From: Sulfurovum sp. XGS-02
Lineage (GTDB): Bacteria; Campylobacterota; Campylobacteria; Campylobacterales; Sulfurovaceae
NCBI RefSeq assembly: GCF_023213175.1
Contig: NZ_CP093312.1
Coordinates: 1,860,001 to 1,924,000 of the forward strand
Direction: 5' to 3'
Length of the DNA stretch: 64,000 nucleotides
Part shown: positions 63,963 through 64,000 of the stretch, piece by piece
Layout of the letters: every line of letters begins with the position of its first letter
How positions within the stretch are numbered: the stretch's first letter is position 1
Position numbers and translations under genes: made by a program
The notes under the pieces: model-generated
The model's database searches: none
Told to the model about the DNA's origin: nothing
What the model saw: only the letters and a program-made list of their open reading frames with translations

Positions 63963-64000
63963 TTAATGACAAAGATATTATATCCGTCTACATATTTATA

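Overview
The window reads as a chromosome segment of a Campylobacterota (epsilonproteobacterial) bacterium, most like Sulfurovum or a relative. Evidence for this is an HsrA/HP1043-type orphan regulator, YfhL-type ferredoxins, epsilon-style gene neighbourhoods (mfd-folC-lptE-leuS, yceD-rpmF-plsX-fabH, lysA-pheA-hisC-dxs), extended -10 promoters of the TGnTATAAT type and moderately AT-rich codon use. The taxon is an inference from gene content; no rRNA gene is present. No tRNA, CRISPR array or insertion sequence was found.

Layout. 1-4.2 kb: 5' part of nadA (cut by the window edge), plsY-folB, the atypical response regulator hsrA, a ferredoxin and ppx/gppA. 4.3-7.5 kb: bamA and tyrA. 7.5-14 kb: a seven-gene Bat operon (moxR, DUF58, a small membrane protein, batA, batB, batC, batD). 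14-21 kb: mfd, folC, lptE, leuS. 21.4-28 kb: dnaX, a YmdB-type phosphoesterase, the lipid/ribosomal cluster fabH-plsX-rpmF-yceD, ndk, a second ferredoxin, metK. 29-37 kb: dxs, hisC, pheA, lysA, an LptF/G permease, pth, rplY. 37-42.5 kb: pilT, tal and an N-degron module (aat, clpA, clpS). 42.5-49 kb: bioD, an AT-rich methyltransferase, pyrB, pabB, small envelope proteins, a rhomboid protease and rsmG. 58.4-64 kb: ribA, hemB, argF, hemN and a GlcF-like iron-sulfur protein.

The accessory centrepiece is 48.9-58.4 kb: a lasso peptide (RiPP) locus with two precursors and two cyclases. On the minus strand, in transcription order, it has an ABC exporter, a B2 leader peptidase, an HprK-like kinase, precursor A1, cyclase C1, cyclase C2 and precursor A2. 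A PqqD-type recognition protein (B1) lies further along, overlapping rsmG. Both precursors are 52-residue genes read directly from the DNA. Each has a leader with a [YW]xxPx[LI] motif and a Thr at position -2, a Gly-1 core, an acidic residue suited to ring closure (Asp9 in A1, Glu8 in A2), and the same C-terminal Ala-Ser. The shared terminal Ser fits the HprK-like kinase, a family known to phosphorylate the last Ser of paeninodin-type lasso peptides.

The locus appears to be controlled by GEMM-I (cyclic di-GMP-I) type riboswitches. One lies upstream of the exporter gene; the 3' end of its aptamer can instead form an 11-bp hairpin that covers the exporter's ribosome binding site, which suggests a ligand-ON translational switch. 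Two more near-identical aptamers lie in tandem upstream of a secreted subtilisin-family protease (S8) that sits between B1 and the rest of the cluster. All three share the same base changes near the ligand pocket, so the ligand needs testing. A second-messenger-controlled, two-peptide, probably phosphorylated lasso system next to a co-regulated exported protease is the most novel content here.

Other points worth a look are an A9 slippage tract in dnaX that would give a short gamma-like product, a structured intergenic repeat family with covarying arms, a repeat array in the argF leader, and a lipoprotein with a papain-like Cys-His-Asp arrangement.
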